Of a DNA stretch of 64,000 nucleotides, positions 17,331 to 26,359 are shown piece after piece. Positions within the stretch are counted from its first letter, which is position 1; each line of letters begins with the position of its first letter. Below the pieces are notes generated by a model. It made no database searches, was not told the origin of the DNA, and saw only the letters and a program-made list of their open reading frames with translations. The translations under genes were made by a program, and so were the position numbers. Source of the DNA: Prevotella koreensis. GTDB taxonomy: Bacteria > Bacteroidota > Bacteroidia > Bacteroidales > Bacteroidaceae. The stretch spans positions 62,001 through 126,000 of the forward strand of contig NZ_RYYU01000001.1 in assembly GCF_003977605.1 (NCBI RefSeq), read 5' to 3'.

Positions 17331-17816
17331 TTATTGTTGTTTTCCCAGACGATGGTCTAACATTCCGATGCCGTGGCCTTGGTTGTTGACAAAGAAATCG
17401 AGAATTTCTTTCACGCTGCTTTCCTCTTCTACCTGCTCGTCAATGAACTTTGACAACAGATTTGCAGACGCACGGTCTTTTTCTTCATCAGCAACATCGG
17501 CCAACTTATTGATGAGGTTTGTCACCTCTTGCTCGTGTTTATATGTCATTTCAAACACTTCCTGTGGGTTCTTAAAGTCTGTCGGAACTGCTTTTATTTC
17601 TGTCACATTCGCTTTTCCTCCGCGGCTCAGCACGTAGTTTGCCATTTCCAAAGCGTGCTCTCTTTCTTCTTCACTCTGCCTGAACATCCATGTGGCAAAA
17701 CCTTTCCATCCGTTTGAACGAAACCAGAATGCCATTTCGAGATAGAGATTGCTTGACCATAATTCTTTTTCGATTTGTGCGTTGAACGCATCTTGCATTT
17801 TCTTACTGATTGTCAT
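17331..17816 (-). CDS. ftnA: Bacterial non-haem ferritin
   Basis: Iron-storage protein forming a 24-subunit shell, with a ferroxidase site that oxidises Fe(II). 161 residues is typical. The four-helix bundle carries the iron ligands in QIEKELWSSNLYLEM (Glu near 17), SEEEREHALEM (Glu and His near 50) and FIDEQVEEESSV (Glu near 127 and 130). It lacks the haem-ligand features of bacterioferritin. A consensus promoter lies about 115 nt upstream, leaving a leader of roughly 105-110 nt. No Fur-like operator was recognised with confidence. Confidence 0.95.
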   Translation of the reverse strand: MTISKKMQDAFNAQIEKELWSSNLYLEMAFWFRSNGWKGFATWMFRQSEEEREHALEMANYVLSRGGKANVTEIKAVPTDFKNPQEVFEMTYKHEQEVTNLINKLADVADEEKDRASANLLSKFIDEQVEEESSVKEILDFFVNNQGHGIGMLDHRLGKQQ

Positions 17817-17931
17817 ATTGTTTCTTTTTATATGGTGAATATCAATTATATATTTCTTATCAATACAAATAACAAGTCATTTTTTATCTATTCTTTTTCT
17901 TAATCAAACCTATTTATATGTATTATTCCTA

Positions 17932-17963
17932 CAAATATACGTGTTTTCGTCATACAATACAAA
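17932..17963 (-). promoter_or_regulatory. Promoter of the ferritin gene
   Basis: Minus strand: TTTG (complement of 17960-17963), 20-nt spacer, TATATTTG (complement of 17932-17939). Confidence 0.8.
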
Positions 17964-18067
17964 TATTTAATATTAATTTTTAAAGTAAATCGTTATAATT
18001 TTCGTGCCTTTTTGTGATACTTTTTATTACGTTTAATCTTTTCGTTTAAATTCTTTAACTTGTTAAA

Positions 18068-18099
18068 GTTGAGAGTCTCGAGAAAAAGCAATAAGTTTG
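18068..18099 (+). promoter_or_regulatory. Promoter of the glycosyltransferase gene
   Basis: GTTG at 18068-18071, 20-nt spacer, TAAGTTTG at 18092-18099, 28 nt before the ATG. The 311-bp gap 17817-18127 holds only this promoter and the divergent ferritin promoter. Confidence 0.65.
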
Positions 18100-18127
18100 C
18101 AATCCCTTAAATGAGACTACATAGGCT

Positions 18128-19063
18128 ATGTTAAGCATCATAATACCTATATATAATGTAGAGCAGACACTTGATAGATGTTTGCAAAGTGTTGCTTCGC
18201 AGGGATTAGAAGACTGTGAGGTGATAATGGTAGATGATGGTTCGCCGGACGGTTGCAGTGAGATATGCGACCGCTGGGCGGCGAAGGACAGGCGTTTCAA
18301 GGCTGTGCATCAGCGTAATGGCGGACTGAGTGCGGCACGCAATACCGGTATTGAGCAGGCTGTTGGCGATTTGCTGACCTTTATTGACTCTGATGATTAT
18401 CTCGCTCCCGATACGCTTTTGCCATTGTTGCGACGTATGGAGAATGACAACGACATAGATATTTTGGAGTATAACGTTGTGAAGCATGATGGTAAGGGTG
18501 TGGAAAAATCTCTCGGTATAGGTGATGCCGAATGGTATGATGTGTCAGATTATTGGTTTTGCGGACATGCTTACGTTCATACTTATTCTTGGAACAAGAT
18601 TTACAGACGTGCCGTATTCTCCGCTGTTCGCTTTCCGGTGGGAAAGAATTTTGAAGATGTTCATATACTTCCCTTGCTTCTTGACAATGTGAAGGGTAAG
18701 GTGGTGACTACTTCGCACGGTGCATATCACTATATTGAGAATCCGAAAGGGATAACTCAGAATGCTACCAACGAAGATTATCAGAGTTTGCTTGACGCAC
18801 ATATCTCATTTCTTGATAGCCATTGCAAGGGAATATGCAGTAGGGATTTGGATTTCTTCGCCGAATATTATGCCCATGTCCTAAACATACAGATAACTGC
18901 TTTTTCACGCTACGGAGCAGCGGTGCGATTGCTTGCGATGAGTGATTATGCAGGAAGATGGAGAGTCCGAGGAGTAAATTTGGGAACTGTGGCCACGATG
19001 AAGATTGCTTTTGCAAGACTGTTCGGTGTAAAGTCGCTGTGCAGGTTGTTAAAAATGTTGTGA
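18128..19063 (+). CDS. Family 2 glycosyltransferase
   Basis: 311-residue GT-A fold enzyme, predicted to transfer a sugar from a nucleotide donor in surface-polysaccharide or glycan synthesis. The N-terminus LSIIIPIYNVEQTLDRCLQS, the nucleotide-binding VIMVDDGSPDG, NGGLSAARNTGI and the DxD-like FIDSDDYL (about residues 88-95) are typical GT2 signatures. The C-terminal part is variable, so donor and acceptor cannot be predicted. It is monocistronic and convergent with dacB 54 bp away, with no obvious terminator between them. Other glycosyltransferases lie 30 kb further on. Confidence 0.88.
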   Translation: MLSIIIPIYNVEQTLDRCLQSVASQGLEDCEVIMVDDGSPDGCSEICDRWAAKDRRFKAVHQRNGGLSAARNTGIEQAVGDLLTFIDSDDYLAPDTLLPLLRRMENDNDIDILEYNVVKHDGKGVEKSLGIGDAEWYDVSDYWFCGHAYVHTYSWNKIYRRAVFSAVRFPVGKNFEDVHILPLLLDNVKGKVVTTSHGAYHYIENPKGITQNATNEDYQSLLDAHISFLDSHCKGICSRDLDFFAEYYAHVLNIQITAFSRYGAAVRLLAMSDYAGRWRVRGVNLGTVATMKIAFARLFGVKSLCRLLKML

Positions 19064-19117
19064 CACAGAACCTGATAAAGGCATGGATACGCATATCGGC
19101 TTCTGGTCTCTATGCAA

Positions 19118-20329
19118 CTAAGGACGACATAGCGCGTCACATAATTGGTCTTGGAAGTTGCGGCCGGTAGATGCTTGACGTATTCCCATGTTTATTATTG
19201 AAAAGCATACGAAGTGCCCGTTCGGTGCATCAAGATAACCGGCAAGCGAACTTACGCCGGTCACCGTACCTGTTTTTGCGTGAACATTGCCCTCTGCATG
19301 AGTGCCACGCATACGTTTTTCTAATGTTCCATCAACGCCGGCAATGGGCATTGATGCGTAAAGATGGCTGAATATCTCCTTGTTATCGTAGGCATATTTC
19401 AGGAAAAGAACTTCTTCGTGTGGCGACACATAATTATATAATGACAATCCGCTGCCGTCTGCGACATAATAATTTTTAGGATTAAGTCCCACTTCTTTTA
19501 TTATGTTATTAAAGTGAATTTTCGCTTTCTTGGCCGAACTGCCTAATTGATAGAACATTGCTTCGGCGTATGTATTGTCGCTGTTCTTCATCATTCTGTG
19601 CAGAATCCTGTCCATGTTGTTGGTGACTACGCATATCTGTTGTGCAGAAGAAGGAGTTTTTTGCTCCTCTGTATATCCGTTGATTACTACACCTTTTTGT
19701 CGCAATAGCGATGCGAAGCACGACATGAAATCATCTTTCTTGTTCAGCATAAGTGGTGTCAGAGTAGGGTTGTCATCATCCCAACACCAGCCTTCGCCCA
19801 TTCTGTCACCATCTTTGAATTGCAAATCGGCGCAGATATTTCCGAGAATGGTATCAATTCCGGCCGTTCTTACCGCAGATACAAATCTTTCGAGGTCTTC
19901 GTTTCCGAACGCGGGATCGAATCCTCCGACACAGTATAGCGAGCCGTTTAGCGTTCCGTTATTAATTTCGCCAGTGTAGAGCAGTTGTGTTTTGAACTCA
20001 TGATTACCTCCAAGACGTGCGAGCGCAGTCACTGCGGTAAGCATTTTTTGCGTACTCGCAGGCCTCATGGTCTGCTGTTCGTTATAAGCATAAAGCACCT
20101 TGTTGTCTGTGAGGTCGTAAATTTCCAGTCCTACGGTCGATGTCTTAAAGATTTTACTTTGCAGCAGTCCGTTAATTCTATCAATAATCTTGTCTTCCCA
20201 AGCCGCCTCATCATTGCTGCTGTCTTGCCAAGCGGTAATAATTGTATCGTTCTCATCATAATCTTGTGCCGCGATGTTTAGTGTCATCAGGCACAATATG
20301 CTGAATAGAAAAATCTTCTTAATACTCAT
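19118..20329 (-). CDS. dacB: D-alanyl-D-alanine carboxypeptidase/endopeptidase (PBP4 type)
   Basis: Periplasmic penicillin-binding protein that trims or cleaves peptidoglycan peptides (S13 family). A signal peptide ends near LNIAAQ. The active-site SxxK is in RPASTQKMLT (about residue 92), the SxN in KNSDNTYAEA and the KTG in HAKTGTVTGVSSLAGY. The 403-residue length with a domain inserted between SxxK and SxN fits DacB/PBP4. Its 5' end overlaps the end of the bPH-domain gene by 11 bp, so it is translated from the pheS transcript. It is the last gene of that operon. Confidence 0.93.
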   Translation of the reverse strand: MSIKKIFLFSILCLMTLNIAAQDYDENDTIITAWQDSSNDEAAWEDKIIDRINGLLQSKIFKTSTVGLEIYDLTDNKVLYAYNEQQTMRPASTQKMLTAVTALARLGGNHEFKTQLLYTGEINNGTLNGSLYCVGGFDPAFGNEDLERFVSAVRTAGIDTILGNICADLQFKDGDRMGEGWCWDDDNPTLTPLMLNKKDDFMSCFASLLRQKGVVINGYTEEQKTPSSAQQICVVTNNMDRILHRMMKNSDNTYAEAMFYQLGSSAKKAKIHFNNIIKEVGLNPKNYYVADGSGLSLYNYVSPHEEVLFLKYAYDNKEIFSHLYASMPIAGVDGTLEKRMRGTHAEGNVHAKTGTVTGVSSLAGYLDAPNGHFVCFSIINMGIRQASTGRNFQDQLCDALCRP

Positions 20330-20708
20330 CTTTCCCCCGTTTTTTCAGTATCTTTATTATTTCTTCTTCGTTTAGTGTGTTTATGGTAGTATGTTTCCTA
20401 CCGTCATATTCTATCAATACATAGTGAGAGAAGAGTGTTTTTACCTTCTCTACACTATCTATCTTGCTTAATTTTATAGTTTTTTTTCTTCCAAATCGTC
20501 CTCTTACGATTGTCAGAGTGTTTTCGGTGATAACGTATGTAGTGTTAAGTAGTCTGTCAATTACTGCTATATCGAGTGCAATAAGCAGGCAACCAACCAT
20601 TGTATTCGCCGGTGTCCGATTCCAGAAAAACAATAATGCCAATATGGCAAGCATTGCCGCACCGGCAACTTCTATATATGAAACTCTGTGTATGAAACTT
20701 CTTTTCAT
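20319..20708 (-). CDS. Bacterial PH (bPH) domain membrane protein
   Basis: About 129 residues from the ATG at 20708; a longer frame from an ATG at 20750 would overlap pheS. Two adjacent hydrophobic segments (about residues 12-50 of the short form) precede a bPH-like beta domain with TYVITENTLTIVRGRFGRKK and the basic C-terminus ILKKRGKDEY. Such proteins are membrane-bound and of unknown function. It sits between pheS and dacB on the same strand and overlaps dacB by 11 bp. The start is a choice; the function is not known. Confidence 0.75.
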   Translation of the reverse strand: MKRSFIHRVSYIEVAGAAMLAILALLFFWNRTPANTMVGCLLIALDIAVIDRLLNTTYVITENTLTIVRGRFGRKKTIKLSKIDSVEKVKTLFSHYVLIEYDGRKHTTINTLNEEEIIKILKKRGKDEY

Positions 20709-20733
20709 CGAAATTCGGTTGGCTCTACCATTA

Positions 20734-21771
20734 TCAGTATGCCGACTCAAACTCGCGTAAGAAGCGTGTGTCGTTTTCAGAGAACAAGCGCAGGTCGCTC
20801 ACCTGATATTTAAGGTTCGTGATGCGTTCCACTCCGAGTCCGAAAGCATAGCCGCTATATATGCTGCTATCTATTCCGCATTGTTCGAGAACATTCGGAT
20901 CAACCATACCGCAACCTAATATTTCCACCCAACCGGTGTGTTTGCAGAATCCGCAACCGCCGCCACCACAGATGTGGCATGAGATGTCCATTTCTGCACT
21001 TGGCTCAGTGAATGGGAAATAACTCGGGCGAAGACGTATCTTGGTGTCCACTCCGAACATCTCACGTGCAAACGATAGCAATACTTGTTTGAGGTCGGTG
21101 AACGATACATTCTTGTCAATATATAGTCCTTCCACTTGGTGGAAAAAACAATGTGCACGTGCAGTTATTGCCTCGTTGCGATAGACACGTCCCGGACAAA
21201 TCACTCGTATCGGTGGTTCTTGTGTCTCCATGACACGCGTTTGTACCGAAGATGTGTGTGAGCGCAGTATGATGTTTTTTGTAGCATCGTTCGGGTTTGT
21301 CTCCACGAAGAATGTGTCTTGCATGTCGCGTGCGGGATGGTCGGCAGCGAAATTCATTCTTGTGAACACGTGCATGTCGTCTTCCACCTCCGGGCCGTCT
21401 GCCAACACGAATCCCATTCGCGAGAAAATGTCTATAATCTCGTTTTCGACTATTGTCAGCGGGTGGCGTGTTCCCAATGGAATAGGATAAGCAGAGCGTG
21501 TCAGGTCTATGTCCGCAACGCTGTCATCACTTGTTCCAATATTTTCGCGCAACGCGTTGATTTTCTCTATTGCAGTCTGTTTCAGTTCGTTAATCTTCAT
21601 TCCTATAGCCTTTTTTTCTTCGGCTGCAACATTACGGAAATCAGACATTAGGGCGTTAATCTCTCCTTTCTTACTGAGATATTTTAGTCTGAGAGTCTCT
21701 ATCTCTTCAGCATTAGAGGCTTTCAGTGAGTTCACTTCTTTCAGAAGTTGTTCGATTTTGTCAAGTATCAT
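20734..21771 (-). CDS. pheS: Phenylalanyl-tRNA synthetase alpha subunit
   Basis: Catalytic subunit of the heterotetrameric class II synthetase. 345 residues: an N-terminal coiled coil (1-90) that binds tRNA-Phe, then the catalytic domain with motif 1 region GTRHPLTIVENEI, motif 2 CPGRVYRNEAI and FHQVEGLYID, and motif 3 SGYAFGLGVERI. A Cys-rich insert CHICGGGGCGFCKHTG (about 274-289) looks like a zinc-binding knuckle, as found in many pheS. It leads an operon with the bPH gene and dacB. pheT is not adjacent, unlike in many bacteria. Its promoter shares a conserved spacer with the promoters at 23550 and of thrS. Confidence 0.96.
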   Translation of the reverse strand: MILDKIEQLLKEVNSLKASNAEEIETLRLKYLSKKGEINALMSDFRNVAAEEKKAIGMKINELKQTAIEKINALRENIGTSDDSVADIDLTRSAYPIPLGTRHPLTIVENEIIDIFSRMGFVLADGPEVEDDMHVFTRMNFAADHPARDMQDTFFVETNPNDATKNIILRSHTSSVQTRVMETQEPPIRVICPGRVYRNEAITARAHCFFHQVEGLYIDKNVSFTDLKQVLLSFAREMFGVDTKIRLRPSYFPFTEPSAEMDISCHICGGGGCGFCKHTGWVEILGCGMVDPNVLEQCGIDSSIYSGYAFGLGVERITNLKYQVSDLRLFSENDTRFLREFESAY

Positions 21772-21796
21772 TTCTATTAAATAATCTTTATGGGTG

Positions 21797-21827
21797 CAAA
21801 GTTAGTGCAAATCGAAGACAATAAAAA
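21797..21827 (-). promoter_or_regulatory. Promoter of pheS, conserved-spacer type
   Basis: Minus strand: TAACTTTG (complement of 21797-21804) after a 19-nt spacer containing TGTCTTCGATTTGCAC; the -33 position reads TTTT rather than TTTG. The spacer matches the promoter at 23550 exactly and that of thrS closely. Confidence 0.7.
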
Positions 21828-21846
21828 ATAAATAAGTTGCTTTTTA

Positions 21847-23202
21847 CTATTGCGTTACAAACAACCTGATGCTATCTGTTGCGGTGCGTTCACTAATCCA
21901 TTGTCTCATTTTCTTCTGCTCTGCATCGTTCATTTGGATACCTTTTTTGAGTTCTACTATTGCAGCCACATATCTTTTCTGCGGCAAAGTATCAGTAGAT
22001 ACAGATACGGCCTTTGCCAAACTTATGCTTTTTATTGATGGATAGAGCACTTTTATCTCGCCTCTCATCTTATAACTCAACTCTTCATAGTGGCGATATT
22101 GCTGTAGTGAGTCACGCGTTTTTGTCTGTCTCGCAGTCTCTTCCATAAGCATCTGCTGATATTTTTCGCGCGTTTCATTATCTTTCGCCATTTTGTTTTC
22201 CAACAGTTGTAGGTTGGCAGATGCCGCTCCTTGTATGAGTTGAAGTTTATATTCTTCCATACCGTAAAACTCCAACAGTTTTCGCGCCTGTTGTTGTATG
22301 CTGTCCGGAACCTCTTTTCCCACAACTACCACTGTCAGTTGTTTGTTTTCTTTGTTTGCATTGTATGATATTACCTGAGAACCTTTCCATGAGAGTTCTT
22401 TATTAACAAAGCTCTTCACTCTGTTTTCAAACACCGTTTCTCCAACCATTTTGTATGTCATGAATGCAGCCGGAATCAATGTGGCAATCGTTACGATTAG
22501 AATCCTGTTGTGAATGTTTCGTGCTTTGTGACTGTCGAGTGACGCGATAGGACTGAATTTCAGGAATTTCACGCCGAGATAAGTCGCAATGCAAATGAAT
22601 ACCGAGTTGATATAGAAAAGGTAGAATGCTCCGATGAAGTAACTGAAGTTCAGTGTGGCTATGCCAAAACCTGCCGTGCATAGCGGTGGCATCAGTGCCG
22701 TAGCGATTGCAACGCCGGGTATTACGTTTCCCTTTCCTCCCGTAGCCTGTGCCACGATACCTGCCGCGCCACCGAAGAGTGCTATCAGTACGTCGTATAG
22801 AGTAGGAGAGGTGCGTGCGAGAAGTTCCGATTGAGCCTCGCTGAGTGGCGATATGGCGAAATATATTGTTGCTGTGAGCACGCTGATTCCTGTTGCCACG
22901 GCAAGGTTTTTGCCCGATCTCTTCAACAGAGCCATATCGTTTATGCCTATACCAAGTCCTAAACCGAGGATTGGTCCCATTAGTGGCGATATGAGCATGG
23001 CTCCGATTATTACTGCCGTTGAGTTTACATTCAGTCCCAGTGATGCGATGAAGATAGCAAATACAAGCACCCATAGATTTGCTCCTCTGAACGATACACC
23101 GGTTTCTATGCGCTCTATCGTTTCTTGCTCGTCGCTCTTGTCGGGCATCATGTTGAAGTACTTTTTCCCGAGTTCCTTTGTTTTGTTAAAGTCGAAGTTC
23201 AT
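21847..23202 (-). CDS. DUF389 family (TIGR00341-type) membrane protein
   Basis: 451 residues. The DUF389 core is a multi-span membrane domain (about residues 35-260) with conserved SLGLNVNSTAVIIGAMLISP, LMGPILGLGLGI and VIPGVAIATALMPPLCTAGFGI. The C-terminal 190 residues are predicted extramembrane, with a coiled-coil stretch (KMAKDNETREKYQQMLMEE). Function is not established; related proteins have been suggested to be transporters. It appears monocistronic, with a TACCTTTG element 27 bp upstream. Confidence 0.85.
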   Translation of the reverse strand: MNFDFNKTKELGKKYFNMMPDKSDEQETIERIETGVSFRGANLWVLVFAIFIASLGLNVNSTAVIIGAMLISPLMGPILGLGLGIGINDMALLKRSGKNLAVATGISVLTATIYFAISPLSEAQSELLARTSPTLYDVLIALFGGAAGIVAQATGGKGNVIPGVAIATALMPPLCTAGFGIATLNFSYFIGAFYLFYINSVFICIATYLGVKFLKFSPIASLDSHKARNIHNRILIVTIATLIPAAFMTYKMVGETVFENRVKSFVNKELSWKGSQVISYNANKENKQLTVVVVGKEVPDSIQQQARKLLEFYGMEEYKLQLIQGAASANLQLLENKMAKDNETREKYQQMLMEETARQTKTRDSLQQYRHYEELSYKMRGEIKVLYPSIKSISLAKAVSVSTDTLPQKRYVAAIVELKKGIQMNDAEQKKMRQWISERTATDSIRLFVTQ

Positions 23203-23228
23203 AATCCTGTCTTAGTTAAATTTCCTTG

Positions 23229-23236
23229 CAAAGGTA
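23229..23236 (-). promoter_or_regulatory. Probable -7 element of the DUF389 gene
   Basis: Complement reads TACCTTTG, 27 nt upstream of the start codon; the upstream side is an A-run on this strand without a clear -33 TTTG. Confidence 0.5.
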
Positions 23237-23344
23237 ATACTTTTTTTTTTAAGAGAGTGCTTGTGACCGATTATAGATGTTTTTTTTTTGTTTTCGGTAT
23301 GCAATATATGTCAAAGTATTCGTGCGTAAGATGTTTTTCATATT

Positions 23345-23430
23345 GTAAAATCGGCGGAATTACAAAACAAAATCGCCGATTTTACTTTTCAATTTCGGCG
23401 ATTTTGGTCTGCAATTTAGCCGATTTTGCT
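23345..23430. repeat. Four-arm palindromic repeat, copy 2 (86 bp)
   Basis: Arm 1 GTAAAATCGGCG (23345-23356) pairs perfectly with arm 2 CGCCGATTTTAC (23374-23385). Direct arms 3 (GGCGATTTTGG) and 4 (AGCCGATTTTGC) follow. Spacers are CAAAACA, TTTTCAA and TCTGCAA. The layout is that of copies 1 and 3, but all arm cores are changed to CCGATT. It is the main content of the 446-bp gap 23203-23648, together with promoters at both ends. Confidence 0.8.
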
Positions 23431-23549
23431 TTGTAGTAGAGTATCAATGTGGTTGTGATATGGTTTGTTTGTTCTTCGATTTGCACTACTTTACGGACTA
23501 TGTCTGTGAAGTTAGGCTGCATCTCAACAATAAAAATAAATAAATTTAT

Positions 23550-23580
23550 TTTGTATTGTCTTCGATTTGCACTAACTTTG
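23550..23580 (+). promoter_or_regulatory. Promoter of the lipoprotein-murB operon, conserved-spacer type
   Basis: TTTG at 23550-23553, 19-nt spacer with TGTCTTCGATTTGCAC, TAACTTTG at 23573-23580. The palindrome AAAATAAATAAATTTATTTT overlaps the -33 box. Confidence 0.8.
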
Positions 23581-23648
23581 CAAACGAAAAAGAGTAATGT
23601 GAGTTACTTCTATTATTTTATTTAGAGAAAACTTATTTTAATAGAGAA

Positions 23649-24500
23649 ATGAAAAAGGCATTTGTTATCGTGATTACGGCTTTGATATGCTCAATCATGA
23701 CGATGCAGACAACGAGTTGTACGGAGGGAAAAAACAGGCAAGACAGTATCACGGCAGACTCTATGGGGCGTGATACTTCGGTTTTTGATTCGCTTGAAAA
23801 GATTATCGAAGAGACTCCGATGCCGAAAACCGCGGACGAACTATTCGATGATTTTGTGTTCAATTTTGCGGGCAACGGTAAGTTGCAGCGCACAAGGATT
23901 GTATTCCCCTTACAGATGATTACCGGTAATAAGACCACCATGATAGAGAGCAATCAATGGCGTACTGAACATTTCTTTATGACACAGGGCTTCTACACCT
24001 TGATTTGCGACAATCGCAAGCAGATGGCTTTGGGAAAAGATACATCGGTGAATCATGTTGTGGTGGAGAAAATAATGCTTGATAAGAAAGCCGTGAAGCA
24101 ATATATATTCAATCGAAACAACGGTAAGTGGATGCTTACAAGTATTGTAAATCAAGGTATTGGCCAGAATCCGAATGCGTCGTTCCTAAACTTCTACAAC
24201 AGGTTTGCCAATGACACTACATTCCAGATAGCAAGTTTGAATAACCCTGTTAAGTTTACCGGGCAAGATCCGGATGATGATTTCGCTACTATGACAGGAG
24301 AAATTGCTCCTGAGACTTGGCTCGCTTTTGCACCTACGGATATGCCGCGCGGAATTATATACAATATAATGTATGGCGAGAAGTCTGTGGCAAGCAATGA
24401 GAAGATTTTCTGTCTGCGTGGTATTGCTAACGGACAGGAGATGGAAATGACATTCAAGAAGATTGGAGGTAATTGGAAACTGACAAAACTTGTTCAGTAA
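23649..24500 (+). CDS. Lipoprotein with DUF4348-like C-terminal region
   Basis: 283-residue envelope lipoprotein of unknown function. A signal peptide ends in a lipobox (MQTTSC, Cys about residue 24), followed by an Asp/Ser-rich linker. The body (about 60-283) resembles DUF4348-type proteins of Bacteroidales, with FNFAGNGKLQRTRIVFPL, a repeated TSIVNQGIGQNPNASFLNFY segment and an NTF2-like end, FKKIGGNWKLTKLVQ. It starts a two-gene operon; murB begins 5 bp after its stop. The domain call is from memory and tentative; the lipoprotein call is strong. Confidence 0.7.
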   Translation: MKKAFVIVITALICSIMTMQTTSCTEGKNRQDSITADSMGRDTSVFDSLEKIIEETPMPKTADELFDDFVFNFAGNGKLQRTRIVFPLQMITGNKTTMIESNQWRTEHFFMTQGFYTLICDNRKQMALGKDTSVNHVVVEKIMLDKKAVKQYIFNRNNGKWMLTSIVNQGIGQNPNASFLNFYNRFANDTTFQIASLNNPVKFTGQDPDDDFATMTGEIAPETWLAFAPTDMPRGIIYNIMYGEKSVASNEKIFCLRGIANGQEMEMTFKKIGGNWKLTKLVQ

Positions 24501-24505
24501 GCGTG

Positions 24506-25531
24506 ATGAAAGATTTAAAGGACTATAGTCTGCTAAAACACAATACTTTCGGCATTGATGTACGCTGCAGCCGTTTCTTGGAATTTGCTACGGTGGAGGA
24601 AGCGCAACAGGTGGCGCGTGAATTGCAGCGGGAGTCGGCTCAGTTCCTTATCATCGGTGGTGGCAGCAATCTGCTGTTGACACAGGATTTCGAAGGAACG
24701 GTGGTTCATTCTGAAATAAAAGGCATGTCGCATGATGGCAATGGCAGACTATGTTGCGGCTCAGGTGAGCAGTGGGACGATGTTGTGGCATACTGTGTTA
24801 GCAATAATTTGTATGGTGCTGAGAATCTTTCGCTTATACCGGGAGATGTCGGTGCAAGTGCGGTTCAGAATATCGGTGCATACGGAGCGGAAGTTAAGGA
24901 CTTGATTGAAAGCATTGAAGCGGTGGAGATTGCAACTGCAAAGGTGGTGACCATCAATGTTGCCGATTGTCGATATGCCTATCGCATGAGTCGTTTCAAG
25001 GACGAATGGAAAAATAGTTATCTTATAACTGCCGTTACATACAAATTGAAAACCGGCAGGTTTGAGCCCAAAAAAGAATATGGGAACATTGATAGCGAAC
25101 TGCAACGACAAGGTATCCACAATCCCACAGCAGAACAGTTGAGGCAGACTGTGATAGGCATTCGTCGTCAGAAATTGCCCGACCCAGATGTGGAAGGCAA
25201 TGCCGGCAGTTTCTTTATGAACCCTGTTGTTGACAAAGAGAAGTATGAGAGTCTCGCTTCGCAATATCCGGGAATACCACATTACACGTTGTCTGACGGC
25301 AAGGAGAAGATACCCGCAGGTTGGATGATTGATCGATGCGGTTGGAAAGGTCGTTCACTTGGCAGAGCCGGTGTGCATGACAAGCAGGCATTGGTGCTTG
25401 TAAATCGTGGCGGAGCTACCGGAAGCGAGATAGTTGCGTTAAGTGATGCTATAAGAAAGGATGTTTTCGAGAAATTCGGAATAGAGATTTATCCGGAGGT
25501 GAATATATTGCCACAGCCCCAAAACACTTGA
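24506..25531 (+). CDS. murB: UDP-N-acetylenolpyruvoylglucosamine reductase
   Basis: Reduces the enolpyruvyl ether to UDP-N-acetylmuramate with NADPH and FAD in peptidoglycan precursor synthesis. FAD-binding motifs are visible: LKHNTFGIDV, LIIGGGSNLLL, and LSLIPGDVGASAVQNIGAYG. The proton-donor Ser is in GNAGSFFMNPVV (about residue 230) and the C-terminal Glu in IYPEVNIL. The length (341 residues) fits type I MurB as in E. coli. The ATG at 24506 gives the conserved N-terminus; an upstream in-frame ATG at 24473 would overlap the preceding gene. Confidence 0.96.
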   Translation: MKDLKDYSLLKHNTFGIDVRCSRFLEFATVEEAQQVARELQRESAQFLIIGGGSNLLLTQDFEGTVVHSEIKGMSHDGNGRLCCGSGEQWDDVVAYCVSNNLYGAENLSLIPGDVGASAVQNIGAYGAEVKDLIESIEAVEIATAKVVTINVADCRYAYRMSRFKDEWKNSYLITAVTYKLKTGRFEPKKEYGNIDSELQRQGIHNPTAEQLRQTVIGIRRQKLPDPDVEGNAGSFFMNPVVDKEKYESLASQYPGIPHYTLSDGKEKIPAGWMIDRCGWKGRSLGRAGVHDKQALVLVNRGGATGSEIVALSDAIRKDVFEKFGIEIYPEVNILPQPQNT

Positions 25532-25584
25532 AAAAGGTTATTGTGGAATTTGCAACAAGTGGTGTGAAAAGGTAAAGACAGGTT

Positions 25585-26358
25585 ATGAAAATTATTTTTC
25601 TCGGCACCGGAACATCGGTGGGAGTACCAACGATAGGCTGCAACTGTCGCGTTTGTAAAAGTGCAGACCAACACGATAAGCGGTTGCGTTGCTCGGCATT
25701 GGTGGAGACCGATGACACGAGAATACTCATAGACCCGGGGCCTGACTTTCGACAGCAGATGCTCTCGCAGCCTTTTCGTAAGATTGATGCCGTGTTGCTT
25801 ACACACATACACTATGACCATGCAGGTGGTATTGACGATCTTCGTCCTTTCTGTCAGTTCGGTGAGGTGAATGTTTATGCCGACAATGCAACGGCAGGCG
25901 AACTGATGCACACCGTGCCATATTGCTTTTCCAAGAACCGTTACCCCGGAGCACCGAAGATAAACCTTATAAGTATCGAACGACATAAGATTATAAGTGT
26001 GAACAATATAAGCATTATGCCATTCGAAGTGATGCACGGAAATTTGCCAATAACGGCTTATCGTATTGGCGGACTGGTTTATATCACCGACATGAAAACC
26101 ATAAAAGCAGAAGAGATAAGCCTACTGTGCGGTGTTGATACGCTTGTTGTCAACGCGCTTAGGTATTCCCCCGACCATCATGCTCATCAGAATGTTGATG
26201 ATGCCGTGGCATTTGCCCGTAGGGTGGGGGCACGTCGTACTTATCTCATACATAGTTGTCACGATATAGGATTGCATGCCGAAGTGAACGAAAAACTCCC
26301 ACCCGATGTGCAACTTGCATTCGACGGGCGGGAGGTTGAAATTGGTTGTTCAGAATAA
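25585..26358 (+). CDS. MBL-fold metallo-hydrolase (PhnP-like)
   Basis: 257-residue cytoplasmic metallo-beta-lactamase-fold enzyme. The metal motif is LTHIHYDHAGGIDDLRPF (about residues 72-89), with a second ligand region at FEVMHGNLPI and a final His in YLIHSCHDIG. The N-terminal GTGTSVGVPTIGCNCRVC contains the Cys cluster seen in PhnP-type phosphodiesterases. The substrate is unknown. It starts 53 bp after murB and could share its transcript. It is convergent with the next gene with a single base between the stop codons and no hairpin in between. Confidence 0.88.
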   Translation: MKIIFLGTGTSVGVPTIGCNCRVCKSADQHDKRLRCSALVETDDTRILIDPGPDFRQQMLSQPFRKIDAVLLTHIHYDHAGGIDDLRPFCQFGEVNVYADNATAGELMHTVPYCFSKNRYPGAPKINLISIERHKIISVNNISIMPFEVMHGNLPITAYRIGGLVYITDMKTIKAEEISLLCGVDTLVVNALRYSPDHHAHQNVDDAVAFARRVGARRTYLIHSCHDIGLHAEVNEKLPPDVQLAFDGREVEIGCSE

Positions 26359-26359
26359 T